Assembly (NCBI RefSeq): GCF_002005565.1
Contig: NZ_BDJC01000005.1
Location: 120,356-184,355 of the forward strand
Direction: 5' to 3'
DNA: 64,000 bases
Source of the DNA: Streptomyces sp. JHA26
Lineage (GTDB): Bacteria > Actinomycetota > Actinomycetes > Streptomycetales > Streptomycetaceae
Shown in pieces: positions 33,821 to 44,792 of this stretch. Under the pieces are notes generated by a model. It saw nothing but the letters and a program-made list of their open reading frames with translations. It was not told where the DNA came from and searched no databases. The translations under genes were made by a program, and so were the position numbers. Position 1 is the stretch's first letter. Every line of letters begins with the position of its first letter.

Positions 33821-34789
33821 TTACCGGATCACCACCTTGACGATGCCGGTGAGGGCGATCTGGGCGAGGGAGAGGGGGACGAGGAGGGTCCAGGAGAGCT
33901 TCTGGAGCTGGTCCTCGCGCAGGCGGGGGTAGGTCACGCGCAGCCAGATCACGACGAAGGCGAGGACGGCGGTCTTCAGCAGGGTCCAGACCCAGCCGAG
34001 GCCGTCGGCGCCCCAGGGGCCGTGCCAGCCGCCCAGGAAGAGGACGGTGGTCAGGCCGCACAGCACGACGATCCCGGCGTACTCGGCGAGGAGGAACAGG
34101 GCGAAGCGCAGGCCGGTGTACTCGGTGTAGGCGCCGAAGATGATCTCCGAGTCGGCGACCGGCATGTCGAACGGGGGGCGCTGGAGTTCGGCGAGGCCGG
34201 CGACGAAGAAGACGACCGCGCCGACGATCTGCCAGGGCAGCCACCACCACTCGAAGGCGTCGAGGATGCCGACGAGCGAGACCGTGCCGGCCGCCATGGC
34301 GACGGAGGCGGCGGTGAGCAGCATCGGGAGTTCGTACGCGAGCAGCTGGGCGGCGGTGCGCAGGCCGCCGAGGAGGGAGAACTTGTTGGCGGAGGCCCAG
34401 CCGGCCATGAGCGAGCCGAGGACGCCGACGCCCATGACGGCGAGGACGAAGAAGATCCCCGCGTCGACGACCTGCCCCACCGCGCCCTCGCCGGGGCCGA
34501 CGGGGACGGCGAGGAGGACGAGGAGGTACGGCAGCAGGGCCACGGCGGGGGCGAGCTGGAAGACGCGGCGGTCGGCGTCCGCCGGGACGACGTCCTCCTT
34601 CTGCGCGAACTTCACACCGTCCGCGACGAGCTGTGCCCAGCCGTGGAAGCCGCCGGCGTACATCGGGCCGAGGCGGCCCTGCATGTGGGCCATCACCTTG
34701 TGCTCGGTCTGGCCGACGATCAGGGGGAGGGCGAGGAAGACGACGAAGACGACCAGGAGGCGCAGGGTGACGTCGAGGGCGTCGTTCAC
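33821..34789 (-). CDS. nuoH: NADH-quinone oxidoreductase subunit H
   Basis: The 322-residue membrane protein starts at ATG 34789, overlapping nuoC (ATGA). The quinone-site loops are recognisable: [36 protein letters not shown] and [20 protein letters not shown] (the acidic TMH5-6 loop, with ADSE for the usual AEsE). Eight or so helices are present. It forms the quinone chamber with NuoB and normally NuoD, but NuoD is not encoded here. Confidence 0.95.
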   Translation of the reverse strand: MNDALDVTLRLLVVFVVFLALPLIVGQTEHKVMAHMQGRLGPMYAGGFHGWAQLVADGVKFAQKEDVVPADADRRVFQLAPAVALLPYLLVLLAVPVGPGEGAVGQVVDAGIFFVLAVMGVGVLGSLMAGWASANKFSLLGGLRTAAQLLAYELPMLLTAASVAMAAGTVSLVGILDAFEWWWLPWQIVGAVVFFVAGLAELQRPPFDMPVADSEIIFGAYTEYTGLRFALFLLAEYAGIVVLCGLTTVLFLGGWHGPWGADGLGWVWTLLKTAVLAFVVIWLRVTYPRLREDQLQKLSWTLLVPLSLAQIALTGIVKVVIR

Positions 34790-36099
34790 TGCGTGCCTCC
34801 TGGGCGGTCGTCGGGGGTTTCCGGGCGGGCGGGGGGCTGCTCGTCGGTGTCCGGGCTCTTCCCGCCCTCCGCGCTCCCCCGGCCGTCGGGCTCCTCGGTG
34901 GGCGCCGCGGGCTCCTTGGTGGACTCCGCGGACTCCTCGGTGAGCTCCTCGGGCTCGGCGAAGGCCGGGCGGGCGTGATGCCAGGGTGCGTCGGGGCTGC
35001 GCGGAGGCGCGGAAACGGGCTTCGGGGCGGCGGGTGTTCCCCCGTCGGCGCCGGACGGACCGGCCGCGTCGGACGGACCGGCCGCGTCGGACGGACCGGC
35101 CGCGTCGGACGGACCGGCCGCGTCGGACCGGCCCGCGGTGGAGCCGGTCCGCTGGGAGGCCGATCCCTCGCTCGCACTCCGGGCGCGGCGCGCGGTCGGT
35201 GTGCGCGGTCCGGCGGCCTCCCGGTCCTTCCCGCCGGGTGCGTCCGCCTGACCCTCGGGGGCTGCCGGTCCCGGTCGCTGCGACGCGGAACCCTGGCTCG
35301 CGCTCCGCGTGCGCCGGGGCGCGGACGCCGGTGGCGCCGACGGCTCAGTGGCCGGGGTTCCGGCGACCGGGGTTTTTGTGCCCGGCGTCTCGGTGGCCGG
35401 GGTCGTCTGGCCGACGGAGCCCTGGGCGGCCGTGCGCATGCGGCGGGCCGGGCGCTCGCCCGTCGCACGGGCCGGACGTTCGCCCGCCGCACGGGCGGCA
35501 CCCCGGGCCGGGCGGGCCGGAGCAGGGGGGAGCTGGCCCTTCAGCGGGCCCCACTCGTTGGGGTCGGGGACGCCCGGGGGCAGCATCTGGCGGCGCCGGG
35601 GGCCGCCGTGATCGGACTCGCCGGGTTCCTTCGCGCCCGGCCAGGCCTTGGCGACGCGGGCGGCGAGGACGAAGTCCTTGCGCAGGGGGTGGCCCTCGAA
35701 GCCCTCGGGCAGCAGCAGGTGGTCCAGCGCGGGGTGGTCCTCGAAGACGACGCCGAACATCTCGTGCGTCTCGCGTTCGTGCCAGGCCGCGCCCGCGTAG
35801 ACCGTGACGGCGGTGGGCAGGACCGGGTCCTCGTGCGGAACCGTCGTCCGCACCAGCAGCCTGCGGACCGGCGCGAGGGCGGCGACGTGCGCCGCGACGC
35901 GGAAGCCCGTGCCCGGTTCGTCGACCGCGCTCAGCCAGTCGAAGTACGTGCAGCCCAGCCGGTCGCGGGCGGTCTCCAGGGCGGAGATCCAGGCCGCCGG
36001 CGGCACGTCCACCGTCAGGAGGTCGTACGACTCCTCGGCGGTGGCCTCGGGTCCGAAGAGGTCACCGGCATCGGCGGGCAGCCAGCCGACCGCGGTCAT
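34786..36099 (-). CDS. nuoC: NADH-quinone oxidoreductase subunit C with long repetitive C-terminal extension
   Basis: The 437-residue protein starts at ATG 36099 with GAGGAGG upstream, overlapping the nuoB stop. Residues 30-170 are the 30-kDa subunit domain, with the signature [20 protein letters not shown] and [16 protein letters not shown]. NuoC usually ends near residue 200. Here some 240 disordered residues follow, with three degenerate RRxRxAxxGSxxQ units and a run of four SDAAGP repeats encoded by an 18-bp tandem repeat near 35052-35126. The extension is Pro/Ala/Glu-rich with no known domain. No NuoD domain is fused. The catalytic domain seems intact. Confidence 0.92.
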   Translation of the reverse strand: MTAVGWLPADAGDLFGPEATAEESYDLLTVDVPPAAWISALETARDRLGCTYFDWLSAVDEPGTGFRVAAHVAALAPVRRLLVRTTVPHEDPVLPTAVTVYAGAAWHERETHEMFGVVFEDHPALDHLLLPEGFEGHPLRKDFVLAARVAKAWPGAKEPGESDHGGPRRRQMLPPGVPDPNEWGPLKGQLPPAPARPARGAARAAGERPARATGERPARRMRTAAQGSVGQTTPATETPGTKTPVAGTPATEPSAPPASAPRRTRSASQGSASQRPGPAAPEGQADAPGGKDREAAGPRTPTARRARSASEGSASQRTGSTAGRSDAAGPSDAAGPSDAAGPSDAAGPSGADGGTPAAPKPVSAPPRSPDAPWHHARPAFAEPEELTEESAESTKEPAAPTEEPDGRGSAEGGKSPDTDEQPPARPETPDDRPGGTQ

Positions 36100-36743
36100 C
36101 GGCCCTCCTCCGGAGCCGACGTGGAAGCCGACGTGGGAGCGGGCGGCTGCACCAGGCCGCTCTGCAGCGCGGCCGCCGACGGGCGCGGCGAGGTGCCGTA
36201 CCGCTCCCCCAGCGACTCCCGAGCGATCTTCTCCTGGAGCTTGAGGATGCCCTGGAGCAGCGCCTCGGGGCGCGGCGGGCAGCCGGGGACGTAGACGTCG
36301 ACCGGGATGATCTGGTCGACGCCCTTCGTCACGGAGTACGAGTCCCAGTACGGGCCGCCGCAGTTGGAGCAGGCGCCGAAGGAGATGACGTACTTCGGCT
36401 CGGGCATCTGCTCGTAGAGGCGCTTGACGGCGGGGGCCATCTTGTCCGTGACCGTGCCCGAGACCACCATCAGGTCGGCCTGACGGGGCCCCGGCGCGAA
36501 CGGGATCACACCGAGGCGGATGAAGTCGTGGCGGGCCATCGACGCGGCGATGAACTCGATGGCGCAGCAGGCGAGGCCGAAGTTGAAGACCCACAGGGAG
36601 TAGCGGCGGCCCCAGTTGAGGACGACCTTCATCGGCTCGGGGGCGAGCCGCGCGAGCGCGCCGAGCCGCTTGGGTTCCGGGAGCAGCACCGGCTCGGCGG
36701 CGGGGTCGGGACCGGGGGCGGAGGCGGAGGGGTTCACGTCCAT
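36096..36743 (-). CDS. nuoB: NADH-quinone oxidoreductase subunit B
   Basis: The 215-residue protein starts at ATG 36743, inside the end of nuoA. It has the four N2-cluster cysteines: the tandem pair in [10 protein letters not shown], one in [11 protein letters not shown] and one in [12 protein letters not shown]. The N-terminal 40 residues and the last 30 ([17 protein letters not shown]) are extra compared with short NuoB proteins. The product sits at the junction of the peripheral and membrane arms and passes electrons to quinone. Confidence 0.96.
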   Translation of the reverse strand: MDVNPSASAPGPDPAAEPVLLPEPKRLGALARLAPEPMKVVLNWGRRYSLWVFNFGLACCAIEFIAASMARHDFIRLGVIPFAPGPRQADLMVVSGTVTDKMAPAVKRLYEQMPEPKYVISFGACSNCGGPYWDSYSVTKGVDQIIPVDVYVPGCPPRPEALLQGILKLQEKIARESLGERYGTSPRPSAAALQSGLVQPPAPTSASTSAPEEGR

Positions 36744-37129
36744 GACAGGACGCCCTTCTTGTATGCGTAGAGCAGGCCCACGGCGAGGAAGCCGAGGAAG
36801 ACGAACATCTCCACGAGCGTCGTCGCGCCGTACCCGGGGGCGGCGAAGATCGTCGCCCACGGGAAGAGGAAGATCGAGTCCACCGCGAAGATCACGTACA
36901 GGAAGGCGTAGACGTAGTAGCGGACCTGGGTGTGCGCCCAGCCCTCGCCGACGGGGTCGACTCCGCACTCGTACGTCAGGAGCTTCTCGGGCGTCGGGAC
37001 CACCGGCCGCAGCAGGCGCCCGGCGCCGAAGGCCACGGCCACGAAGAGCACGCCGACGACGGCGAGCAGTCCGACGACCGAGTAGGCCTGGAAGTAGTCC
37101 GCCGCGATGCCGACAGTCGGTTCCGGCAC
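36734..37129 (-). CDS. nuoA: NADH-quinone oxidoreductase subunit A
   Basis: The 131-residue protein starts at GTG 37129 with GAGGGA upstream. Three membrane helices, [20 protein letters not shown] in the loop after helix 1, and [18 protein letters not shown] are the NuoA signatures. It is the first gene of the nuoABCHIJKLMN operon and is divergent from the sensor kinase at 37331, with a 200-bp shared upstream region. Confidence 0.95.
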   Translation of the reverse strand: MPEPTVGIAADYFQAYSVVGLLAVVGVLFVAVAFGAGRLLRPVVPTPEKLLTYECGVDPVGEGWAHTQVRYYVYAFLYVIFAVDSIFLFPWATIFAAPGYGATTLVEMFVFLGFLAVGLLYAYKKGVLSWT

Positions 37130-37330
37130 GTCCGTCCCTCACTCCCTGTCCGAACCCTGACCCTGAACGCTGCTGTTCGACGATCTGTCTGTACGCACGG
37201 GAGTCTAGGGCCTATAAAGAGACGGTAAGCAGCCCGTCGTACCGTGAGACGCCTGGGTGGGGTTTTCCTCAGGGACGTCCGGCGGTCCACCTCATGGCGT
37301 CGCGCCGCGCCGCACGGCACGCTGACCCGT

Positions 37331-38560
37331 ATGACCGAACGCCTCTCGTCCTCGACGCACGCCGGACACACCGGCGAGACGGACAGCGACCGCCTGCCAC
37401 CGGCCCGGTTCGCTCTCGACCGGCACACCTGGAAGGAGATCGCCCACCTGCTGGTGGACCTTCCGGTGGCGTTGATCGGCTTCACGTACGTCGTGGTGAC
37501 GCTGGCCGTCGGTTTCGGGCTGACGGTCACCGTGATCGGGCTGCCATTGCTGGCGGTGGGCCTCGCGGGGGCGCGGCTGCTGGGCAGGATGGAACGGGCA
37601 CGGGCCCGGGCGCTGCTCGGGGTGCGGGTGGAGGAACCGAGCCGGCTGCCGTGGCGGGGCCGGGGCGGGTTCTTCACCCGGCTGTGGATGGCGCTGAAGG
37701 ACCCGGTGGGCTGGCGCACGGTCCTGTACGAGCTCATACGGCTGCCCTGGGGCGTCGTCACCTTCACCGTCACGCTGGTGTCGCTGTTCGTGCTGTGGCC
37801 GGTGCTGCCGTTCGTCGCGCGGGGCCTGACCAACGTGGACCGGGCGATGGTGCGCGGGCTGCTGTCGCCGTCCGACGAGCTGGAGCGGCGGATCGCCGAG
37901 CTGGAGTCGGACCGGGGGGTGGTCGTCGACACGGCCGCGGCCGACCTGCGGCGCATCGAACGGGACCTGCACGACGGGGCGCAGGCCCGCCTGGTCAACC
38001 TGGCCATGGGGCTGGGCCTGGCCAAGGAGAAGCTGCTGGAGGATCCCGACGCGGCTGCGGCGATGGTCGACGAGGCGCACGGCGAGGTGAAGCTGGCGCT
38101 GCAGGAGCTGCGGGACCTGGCGCGCGGCATCCACCCGGCCGTCCTGACCGACCGCGGCCTGGACGCCGCCCTGTCCTCGGTGGCCTCGCGCTGCACGGTG
38201 CCGGTGAAGGTGACGGTCGACCTGACCGAGCGGCCGGCGGCGGCGATCGAGGGCATCGCCTACTTCACCGTCTCGGAGCTGCTGCAGAACGTCAGCAAGC
38301 ACAGCGGGGCGAGATCCGCCTCCGTGGAGGTGTGGCGGTCGGCCGACCGGCTGCTCATACAGGTGGACGACGACGGGCGCGGGGGCGCGCGCCTGGACGG
38401 CGGTACGGGGATGAAGGGCCTCGCCGAGCGGTTGAGCGCCGTCGACGGCCTGTTCGCGGTCCGTTCGCCGGAGGGCGGTCCGACGACGGTCACGGCCGAG
38501 CTGCCGTGGCGCGACCGCTCGGACGCCGACGACGCCGCCGGTGCCTCCGGCACGAGGTAG
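37331..38560 (+). CDS. Sensor histidine kinase (NarL-type, N-terminal membrane sensor), copy 1
   Basis: The 409-residue protein starts at ATG 37331. Residues 30-165 form a Streptomyces-type sensor domain with two pairs of membrane helices (LVDLPVALIGFTYVVVTLAV ... TFTVTLVSLFVLWPVLPFVA). The HisKA_3 dimerisation segment holds the phospho-acceptor His214 in ERDLHDGAQARLVNLAM. ATPase motifs are present: SELLQNVSKHS (N box), DDDGRGGARLDGGTGMKGLA (G1/G2). It is divergent from nuoA and followed by a terminator and a paralogue. Its regulator is probably the NarL-type protein at 40387. Confidence 0.93.
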   Translation: MTERLSSSTHAGHTGETDSDRLPPARFALDRHTWKEIAHLLVDLPVALIGFTYVVVTLAVGFGLTVTVIGLPLLAVGLAGARLLGRMERARARALLGVRVEEPSRLPWRGRGGFFTRLWMALKDPVGWRTVLYELIRLPWGVVTFTVTLVSLFVLWPVLPFVARGLTNVDRAMVRGLLSPSDELERRIAELESDRGVVVDTAAADLRRIERDLHDGAQARLVNLAMGLGLAKEKLLEDPDAAAAMVDEAHGEVKLALQELRDLARGIHPAVLTDRGLDAALSSVASRCTVPVKVTVDLTERPAAAIEGIAYFTVSELLQNVSKHSGARSASVEVWRSADRLLIQVDDDGRGGARLDGGTGMKGLAERLSAVDGLFAVRSPEGGPTTVTAELPWRDRSDADDAAGASGTR

Positions 38561-38578
38561 CGGACCGGCCCCGAGGCA

Positions 38579-38604
38579 CGCCCCGGCGCTCACCCGCCGG
38601 GGCG
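38579..38604 (+). terminator. Terminator after sensor kinase 1
   Basis: CGCCCCGGCG and CGCCGGGGCG form a perfect 10-bp stem with a 6-nt loop, 18 bp after the stop codon. Confidence 0.75.
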
Positions 38605-38738
38605 TTCGCATGCCGGTCGGCGGGGTGGGGAAAACCCCCCTCACAGGACGCCGACGGGCTCCATGGCCCGGGGACGTGCGGTCGAGGAGGGTGGTGTCGT
38701 AAGAGCACAGCCACACGTCGAGGAGAAGGACGGCACCG

Positions 38739-40106
38739 ATGGCCACGGAGTACGGACAGGGTTACGGGCTCGGGAGCGGGGCCGGTCTTTCCGCGGACGC
38801 CGGTGCGCGACGGCACCGGCTGCCGGCGGGGCTGCGGGCACCGTTCGAGGGACGCAGCTGGCGGGAGTTCGGCTTCGTGCTGCTGGGCCTGCCGATCGGG
38901 ATCATGCTCTTCACGTACGCCGTCACGATGGTGTCGCTCGGCGCCGGTCTGCTGGTGACGTTCCTGGGTGTCCCGGTGCTGGCCGCCGCGCTCGCCGGGT
39001 GCCGGGGGATCGGGGCGCTGGAGCGGGCCCGGGCGCGCGGCCTGCTGGGGATCGACGTGGCCGCGCCGGAGCCGCTGCGGATGGGCAAGCCGGGCGCGAT
39101 GGCCTGGATGGGGGCCGTCCTCAAGAGCGGCTCGTCCTGGCGGAGCCTGCTGTACGCGGTGCTGCAGTTCCCGTGGGCGGTGTTCTCGTTCGCCGTCGCC
39201 GTGAGCCTCTGGGCGACCGGCTGGACGATGCTGACCTATCCCCTGTGGTTCTGGGTGTTCCCGGCGTACGCCGGGCAGGACGGGCTCCAGCTGTACGGCG
39301 ACGAGGCGCACCGGGTCTACCTCGACAACCCCTTCGAGATCACCGTGACCGCGCTGGTCGGGCTGCTGGTCACCCTGGCGACGCCGTGGATCGTGCGGGC
39401 CCTGACGACGGTGGACCGGCTGCTGGTGCACGGGCTGCTCGGGCCGTCGCGGCTGGCGACGCGGGTGGTGGAGCTGGAGTCGGACCGGGGGGTGGTCGTC
39501 GACACGGCCGCGGCCGACCTGCGGCGCATCGAGCGGGACCTGCACGACGGGGCGCAGGCCCGCCTGGTCAACCTGGCCATGGACCTGGGCCTGGCCAAGG
39601 AGAAGCTGCGGGAGGACCCGCAGGAGGCGGCGCGCATGGTGGGCGAGGCGCACGGCGAGGTGAAGACGGCCCTGCAGGAGCTGCGGGACCTGGCGCGCGG
39701 CATCCACCCGGCCGTCCTGACCGACCGCGGCCTGGACGCCGCCCTGTCCTCGGTGGCCTCGCGCTGCACGGCGCCCGTGCGGGTGGAGGTGGACCTGACG
39801 GAGCGGCCGGCGTCGGCGATCGAGGGCATCGCCTACTTCACCGTCTCGGAGCTGCTGCAGAACATCAGCAAGCACGCGCGGGCCACGGCGGCCGCCGTGG
39901 ACGTCTGGCGGGTGGAGGACCGGCTGATGCTCCAGGTCGTGGACAACGGCGTGGGCGGCGCGGAGGTGTCCGCCGGTTCCGGTCTGGCGGGACTGGCCGA
40001 GCGGCTCGACGCGGTGGACGGGATCCTCGTGGTGGACTCGCCGGCCGGGGGTCCCACCCGGGTGACGGCGGAACTGCCGTGGCGGACGGATCCGGTACGC
40101 CGCTGA
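38739..40106 (+). CDS. Sensor histidine kinase (NarL-type), copy 2
   Basis: The 455-residue protein starts at ATG 38739 with GAGGAG upstream. The architecture is the same as copy 1, but the membrane sensor is longer, with an extracytoplasmic-loop-like insert (YAGQDGLQLYGDEAHRVYLD) between helices. His269 is in ERDLHDGAQARLVNLAM, and the ATPase has SELLQNISKHA and VDNGVGGAEVSAGSGLAGLA. Its kinase core is almost identical in DNA to copy 1 over several 50-100 bp stretches, whereas the sensor halves differ. It is followed by a terminator and then the response regulator. Confidence 0.93.
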   Translation: MATEYGQGYGLGSGAGLSADAGARRHRLPAGLRAPFEGRSWREFGFVLLGLPIGIMLFTYAVTMVSLGAGLLVTFLGVPVLAAALAGCRGIGALERARARGLLGIDVAAPEPLRMGKPGAMAWMGAVLKSGSSWRSLLYAVLQFPWAVFSFAVAVSLWATGWTMLTYPLWFWVFPAYAGQDGLQLYGDEAHRVYLDNPFEITVTALVGLLVTLATPWIVRALTTVDRLLVHGLLGPSRLATRVVELESDRGVVVDTAAADLRRIERDLHDGAQARLVNLAMDLGLAKEKLREDPQEAARMVGEAHGEVKTALQELRDLARGIHPAVLTDRGLDAALSSVASRCTAPVRVEVDLTERPASAIEGIAYFTVSELLQNISKHARATAAAVDVWRVEDRLMLQVVDNGVGGAEVSAGSGLAGLAERLDAVDGILVVDSPAGGPTRVTAELPWRTDPVRR

Positions 40107-40131
40107 GCGGCTGCCGCCGCCCGGAACACAC

Positions 40132-40171
40132 CGCCGGCCGGAAGCCCCGTACCCCCGGGCTCCGGCCGGCG
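40132..40171 (+). terminator. Terminator after sensor kinase 2
   Basis: CGCCGGCCGGAAGCCC pairs with GGGCTCCGGCCGGCG with one bulged A, 26 bp after the stop codon. Confidence 0.7.
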
Positions 40172-40386
40172 TGACCGGGATTCGGCCACCGGGCGTCCGA
40201 ATCCCGGTCCGGCCTCCCCTTCCTCCCCCGCTCTTCCCGTCGGTTCCCGGCGTACGAACGCATCCGGCCCCCGATGCTGGAATGCTGGACCTGTCGTACG
40301 GACGGTCCGTGGACGCGGCACGGGCCGCGCGGGCCGTGGGGTGGACGGAATCTGGCTGTGGGGGGCCGAGGAACGTGGAGGACAGG

Positions 40387-41046
40387 GTGCGGGTGGTCAT
40401 CGCCGAGGATTCGGTGCTGCTCAGGGAGGGGCTGACCCGGTTGCTGACCGACCGCGGGCACGACGTGGTGGCCGGTGTCGGTGACGCCCAGGCGCTGATC
40501 AAGACGATCACCGAGCTGGACGCGCAGGGTGAGCTGCCGGACGTCGTCGTGGCGGACGTACGGATGCCGCCGACGCACACCGACGAGGGCGTGCGGGCAT
40601 CGGTGCAGCTGCGCAAGGCGCACCCCGGGCTCGGCGTGCTGGTGCTGTCCCAGTACGTGGAGGAGCGGTACGCCACCGAGCTGCTGGCCGGTTCCAGCCG
40701 GGGCGTCGGCTACCTGCTCAAGGACCGGGTGGCCGAGGTGCGGGAGTTCGTGGACGCCGTGGTGCGCGTGGCGCAGGGCGGTACGGCGCTCGACCCCGAG
40801 GTGGTCGCGCAGCTGCTCGGACGCAGCCGCAAGCAGGACGTGCTGGCCGGGCTCACCCCGCGGGAGCGGGAGGTCCTGGGGCTGATGGCCGAGGGCCGGA
40901 CGAACTCCGCGATCGCGAGGCAGCTCGTCGTCAGCGACGGGGCCGTGGAGAAGCACGTCAGCAACATCTTCCTGAAGCTGGGGCTGTCCCCGAGCGACGG
41001 TGATCACCGGCGCGTGCTCGCCGTGCTCACCTATCTCAATTCCTGA
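40387..41046 (+). CDS. NarL/LuxR-family response regulator
   Basis: The start chosen is GTG 40387, 5 bp after GGAGG; an in-frame GTG at 40375 is the alternative. The 219-residue product has a receiver domain (VRVVIAEDSVLLREGLTRLL, phospho-Asp in VVVADVRMPPTHTDEG, Lys in YLLKDRV) and a LuxR-type helix-turn-helix (LTPREREVLGLMAEGRTNSA ... VEKHVSNIFLKLG). It is adjacent to two histidine kinases, so both may feed into it. Target genes probably include its neighbours nuo or kor, but no binding site can be assigned. Confidence 0.93.
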   Translation: MRVVIAEDSVLLREGLTRLLTDRGHDVVAGVGDAQALIKTITELDAQGELPDVVVADVRMPPTHTDEGVRASVQLRKAHPGLGVLVLSQYVEERYATELLAGSSRGVGYLLKDRVAEVREFVDAVVRVAQGGTALDPEVVAQLLGRSRKQDVLAGLTPREREVLGLMAEGRTNSAIARQLVVSDGAVEKHVSNIFLKLGLSPSDGDHRRVLAVLTYLNS

Positions 41047-41308
41047 GACTCCGGTCCCGGGGAACGGCCTGTCGGATCCTGTCGCCGGGGCCCGTCCGGA
41101 CGATGGGGAAACCGCGGCGCTGACCAGGGGCGTCCTCACCGGCGCGGGGCGGGGGGACCGTGGACCGGCGGGGTTCCGGGCCGCCTCACGATAGTGACCG
41201 TCATGCGAATGTCCACCGGAAGTCACCCCCCGCGGACGTAGGGTTGATCCTGGGATGGTCGACGGAAGGCCAGTCCCCGGACAGCCGCCTCGAGGGAGGT
41301 CCAGTTCA

Positions 41309-43229
41309 GTGACCAACCAGGTCAGCAGCCCAGCGGAGCAGGCCGACGGAACCGTCGTAGGAGAGCAGCGCAAACCGGTCGGGGTGAAGGACGTCCGCCG
41401 GTTGGACCGGGTGGTCATCAGGTTCGCGGGTGACTCCGGTGACGGCATGCAGCTCACGGGTGACCGGTTCACCTCGGAGACGGCGTCGTTCGGCAACGAT
41501 CTGTCCACGCTGCCGAACTTCCCGGCCGAGATCCGGGCGCCCGCCGGGACGCTGCCGGGTGTGTCGTCGTTCCAGCTGCACTTCGCCGACCACGACATCC
41601 TCACCCCGGGTGACGCGCCGGATGTGCTGGTGGCGATGAACCCGGCGGCGCTGCGGGCGAACGTGGGTGATCTGCCGCGGGGTGCGGAGATCATCGTCAA
41701 CACGGACGAGTTCACCCGGCGGGCGATGCAGAAGGTCGGCTACGAGACGTCTCCGCTGGAGGACGGCTCGCTGGAGGGCTACCGGGTGCACCCGGTGCCG
41801 CTGACCACGCTGACGGTGGAGGCGCTGGGGGAGTTCGGCCTGTCGCGCAAGGAGGCCGAGCGCAGCAAGAACATGTTCGCGCTGGGGCTTCTGAGCTGGA
41901 TGTACCACCGTCCGACGGAGGGCACGGAGAAGTTCCTGCGGACGAAGTTCGCGAAGAAGCCGGATCTCGCGGAGGCGAACGTCGCCGCGTTCCGGGCGGG
42001 CTGGAACTTCGGCGAGACGACGGAGGACTTCGCGGTCTCCTACGAGGTCGCGCCGGCGGCGCGGGCGTTCCCGCCGGGCACCTACCGCAACATCTCCGGG
42101 AACCTGGCGCTGTCCTACGGACTGATCGCCGCCTCCCGGCAGGCGGACCTGCCGCTGTTCCTGGGCTCGTACCCGATCACTCCCGCCTCGGACATCCTGC
42201 ACGAGCTGTCCCGGCACAAGAACTTCGGGGTGCGCACCTTCCAGGCCGAGGACGAGATCGCCGGGATCGGCGCGGCGCTGGGTGCGGCGTTCGGCGGATC
42301 GCTGGCGGTGACGACCACCTCGGGCCCGGGCGTGGCGCTCAAGAGCGAGACGGTCGGGCTGGCGGTGAGTCTGGAGCTGCCGCTGCTGGTGGTGGACATC
42401 CAGCGCGGCGGGCCCTCGACGGGGCTGCCGACCAAGACCGAGCAGGCGGATCTGCTGCAGGCGATGTACGGCCGCAACGGCGAGGCCCCGGTGCCGGTGA
42501 TCGCCGCGCGCACCCCGGCGGACTGCTTCGACGCGGCCCTGGAGGCGGCGCGGATCGCGCTGACCTACCGCACCCCGGTGTTCCTGCTGTCGGACGGCTA
42601 CCTGGCCAACGGATCCGAGCCGTGGCGGATCCCGGAGCTGGAGGAACTGCCGGACCTGACGGTGCGGTTCGCGCAAGGGACGAACCACACCCTGGACGAC
42701 GGCACCGAGGTGTTCTGGCCCTACAAGCGCGATCCGCACACCCTGGCCCGCCCGTGGGCGGTGCCGGGCACCCCGGGCCTGGAGCACCGCATCGGCGGCA
42801 TCGAGAAGCAGGACGGCACCGGCAACATCTCCTACGACCCGGCCAACCACGACCTGATGGTCCGCACCCGCCAGGCCAAGGTCGACGGCATCGAGGTGCC
42901 CGCCCTGGAGGTCGACGACCCCGACGGCGCGCGCGCCCTGGTGCTGGGCTGGGGCTCGACCTACGGGCCGATCACCGCGGCCGTGCGGCGGATCCGCAAG
43001 GAGGGCGGCCGGATCGCGCAGGCCCACCTGCGCCACCTCAACCCCTTCCCGCCCAACCTCGGCGAGGTGCTGAAGGGCTACGACACGGTGGTGGTCCCGG
43101 AGATGAACCTCGGACAGCTCGCCACCCTGATCCGGGCGAAGTACCTGGTCGACGCACGCTCCCACACCCAGGTCAACGGCATGCCGTTCAAGGCGGAGCA
43201 GCTCGCCACGGCACTGAAGGAGGCCATCG

Positions 43230-43237
<8 letters not shown>
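41309..43237 (+). CDS. korA: 2-oxoacid:ferredoxin oxidoreductase, alpha subunit (gamma-alpha fusion)
   Basis: The 642-residue protein starts at GTG 41309 behind GGAGG. Residues 35-215 are the gamma domain (VVIRFAGDSGDGMQLTGDRF). Residues 245-640 are the alpha domain with SYPITPASDILHELS, FQAEDEIAGIGAALGAAFGG and the CoA/TPP-domain TTTSGPGVALKSE. The reaction is 2-oxoglutarate (or another 2-oxoacid) + CoA + oxidised ferredoxin to acyl-CoA + CO2 + reduced ferredoxin. It resembles the oxygen-tolerant KorAB of mycobacteria. korB overlaps its 3' end by 8 bp. The nearby partial nuo operon is a possible acceptor route. Confidence 0.94.
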
Positions 43238-44288
<1,051 letters not shown>

Positions 44289-44304
44289 GAGACGTACCGC
44301 TCCA

Positions 44305-44334
44305 CGAGGCCCGGGTCGTCAGGCCCGGGCCTCG
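44305..44334. terminator. Bidirectional terminator between korB and the HxlR gene
   Basis: CGAGGCCCGGG and CCCGGGCCTCG form an 11-bp stem with an 8-nt loop, 17 bp after korB. The right arm overlaps the last codons of the convergent HxlR gene. Confidence 0.7.
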
Positions 44335-44693
44335 TCGTACGCCCGGCGCGCCCGCGCGACGTCGTCCATCCGCTCCTTCGACCACCGGGCCAGGCCCGCG
44401 ACCTGTCCGGCCGCCTCCCGGCCCAGGTCCGTCAGGGAGTAGTCCACCCGCGGCGGGATCACCGGCTTGGCGTCCCGGTGCACCAGGCCGTCGCGCTCCA
44501 GGGTCTGGAGCGTCTGGGTCAGCATCTTCTCGCTGACCGTCCGGCCCTGCCGGGAGACGGCGCGCCGCAGCTCACCGAAGCGGTACGGGCGGTCGGTCAG
44601 CTCCATCAGGACCAGGACGCCCCAGCGGCTGGTGACGTGCTCCAGGACGAGCCGGTACGGGCACATGGCCTCACGATCGACACTTACTTCCAT
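44319..44693 (-). CDS. HxlR-family transcriptional regulator
   Basis: The 124-residue protein starts at ATG 44693. It has the HxlR winged helix: CPYRLVLEHVTSRWGVLVLM, FGELRRAVSRQGRTVSEKML and LVHRDAKPVIPPRVDYSLTD. Cys11 is at the conserved redox/quinone-sensing place of QorR-type members. It is divergent from a quinone oxidoreductase gene, the same pairing as qorR/qor2, so it probably represses that gene and itself and is relieved by electrophiles or oxidants. Confidence 0.92.
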   Translation of the reverse strand: MEVSVDREAMCPYRLVLEHVTSRWGVLVLMELTDRPYRFGELRRAVSRQGRTVSEKMLTQTLQTLERDGLVHRDAKPVIPPRVDYSLTDLGREAAGQVAGLARWSKERMDDVARARRAYDEARA

Positions 44694-44697
44694 GCCT

Positions 44698-44723
44698 GTA
44701 CCTTACGTGAAAGTGGGTACTAT
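44698..44723. promoter_or_regulatory. Divergent promoter/operator between HxlR and quinone oxidoreductase
   Basis: The short AT-richer gap holds GTACC ... GGTAC inverted arms (44698-44720) overlapping a TACTAT -10-like hexamer (44718-44723). It is the natural HxlR operator; exact boundaries are inferred. Confidence 0.45.
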
Positions 44724-44792
44724 CCATAAGTTAGCGCCCCTCCTAGGGTGAGTGACAGAGAAGGACGTCACCGCACGAGGAGTACACAGAGC

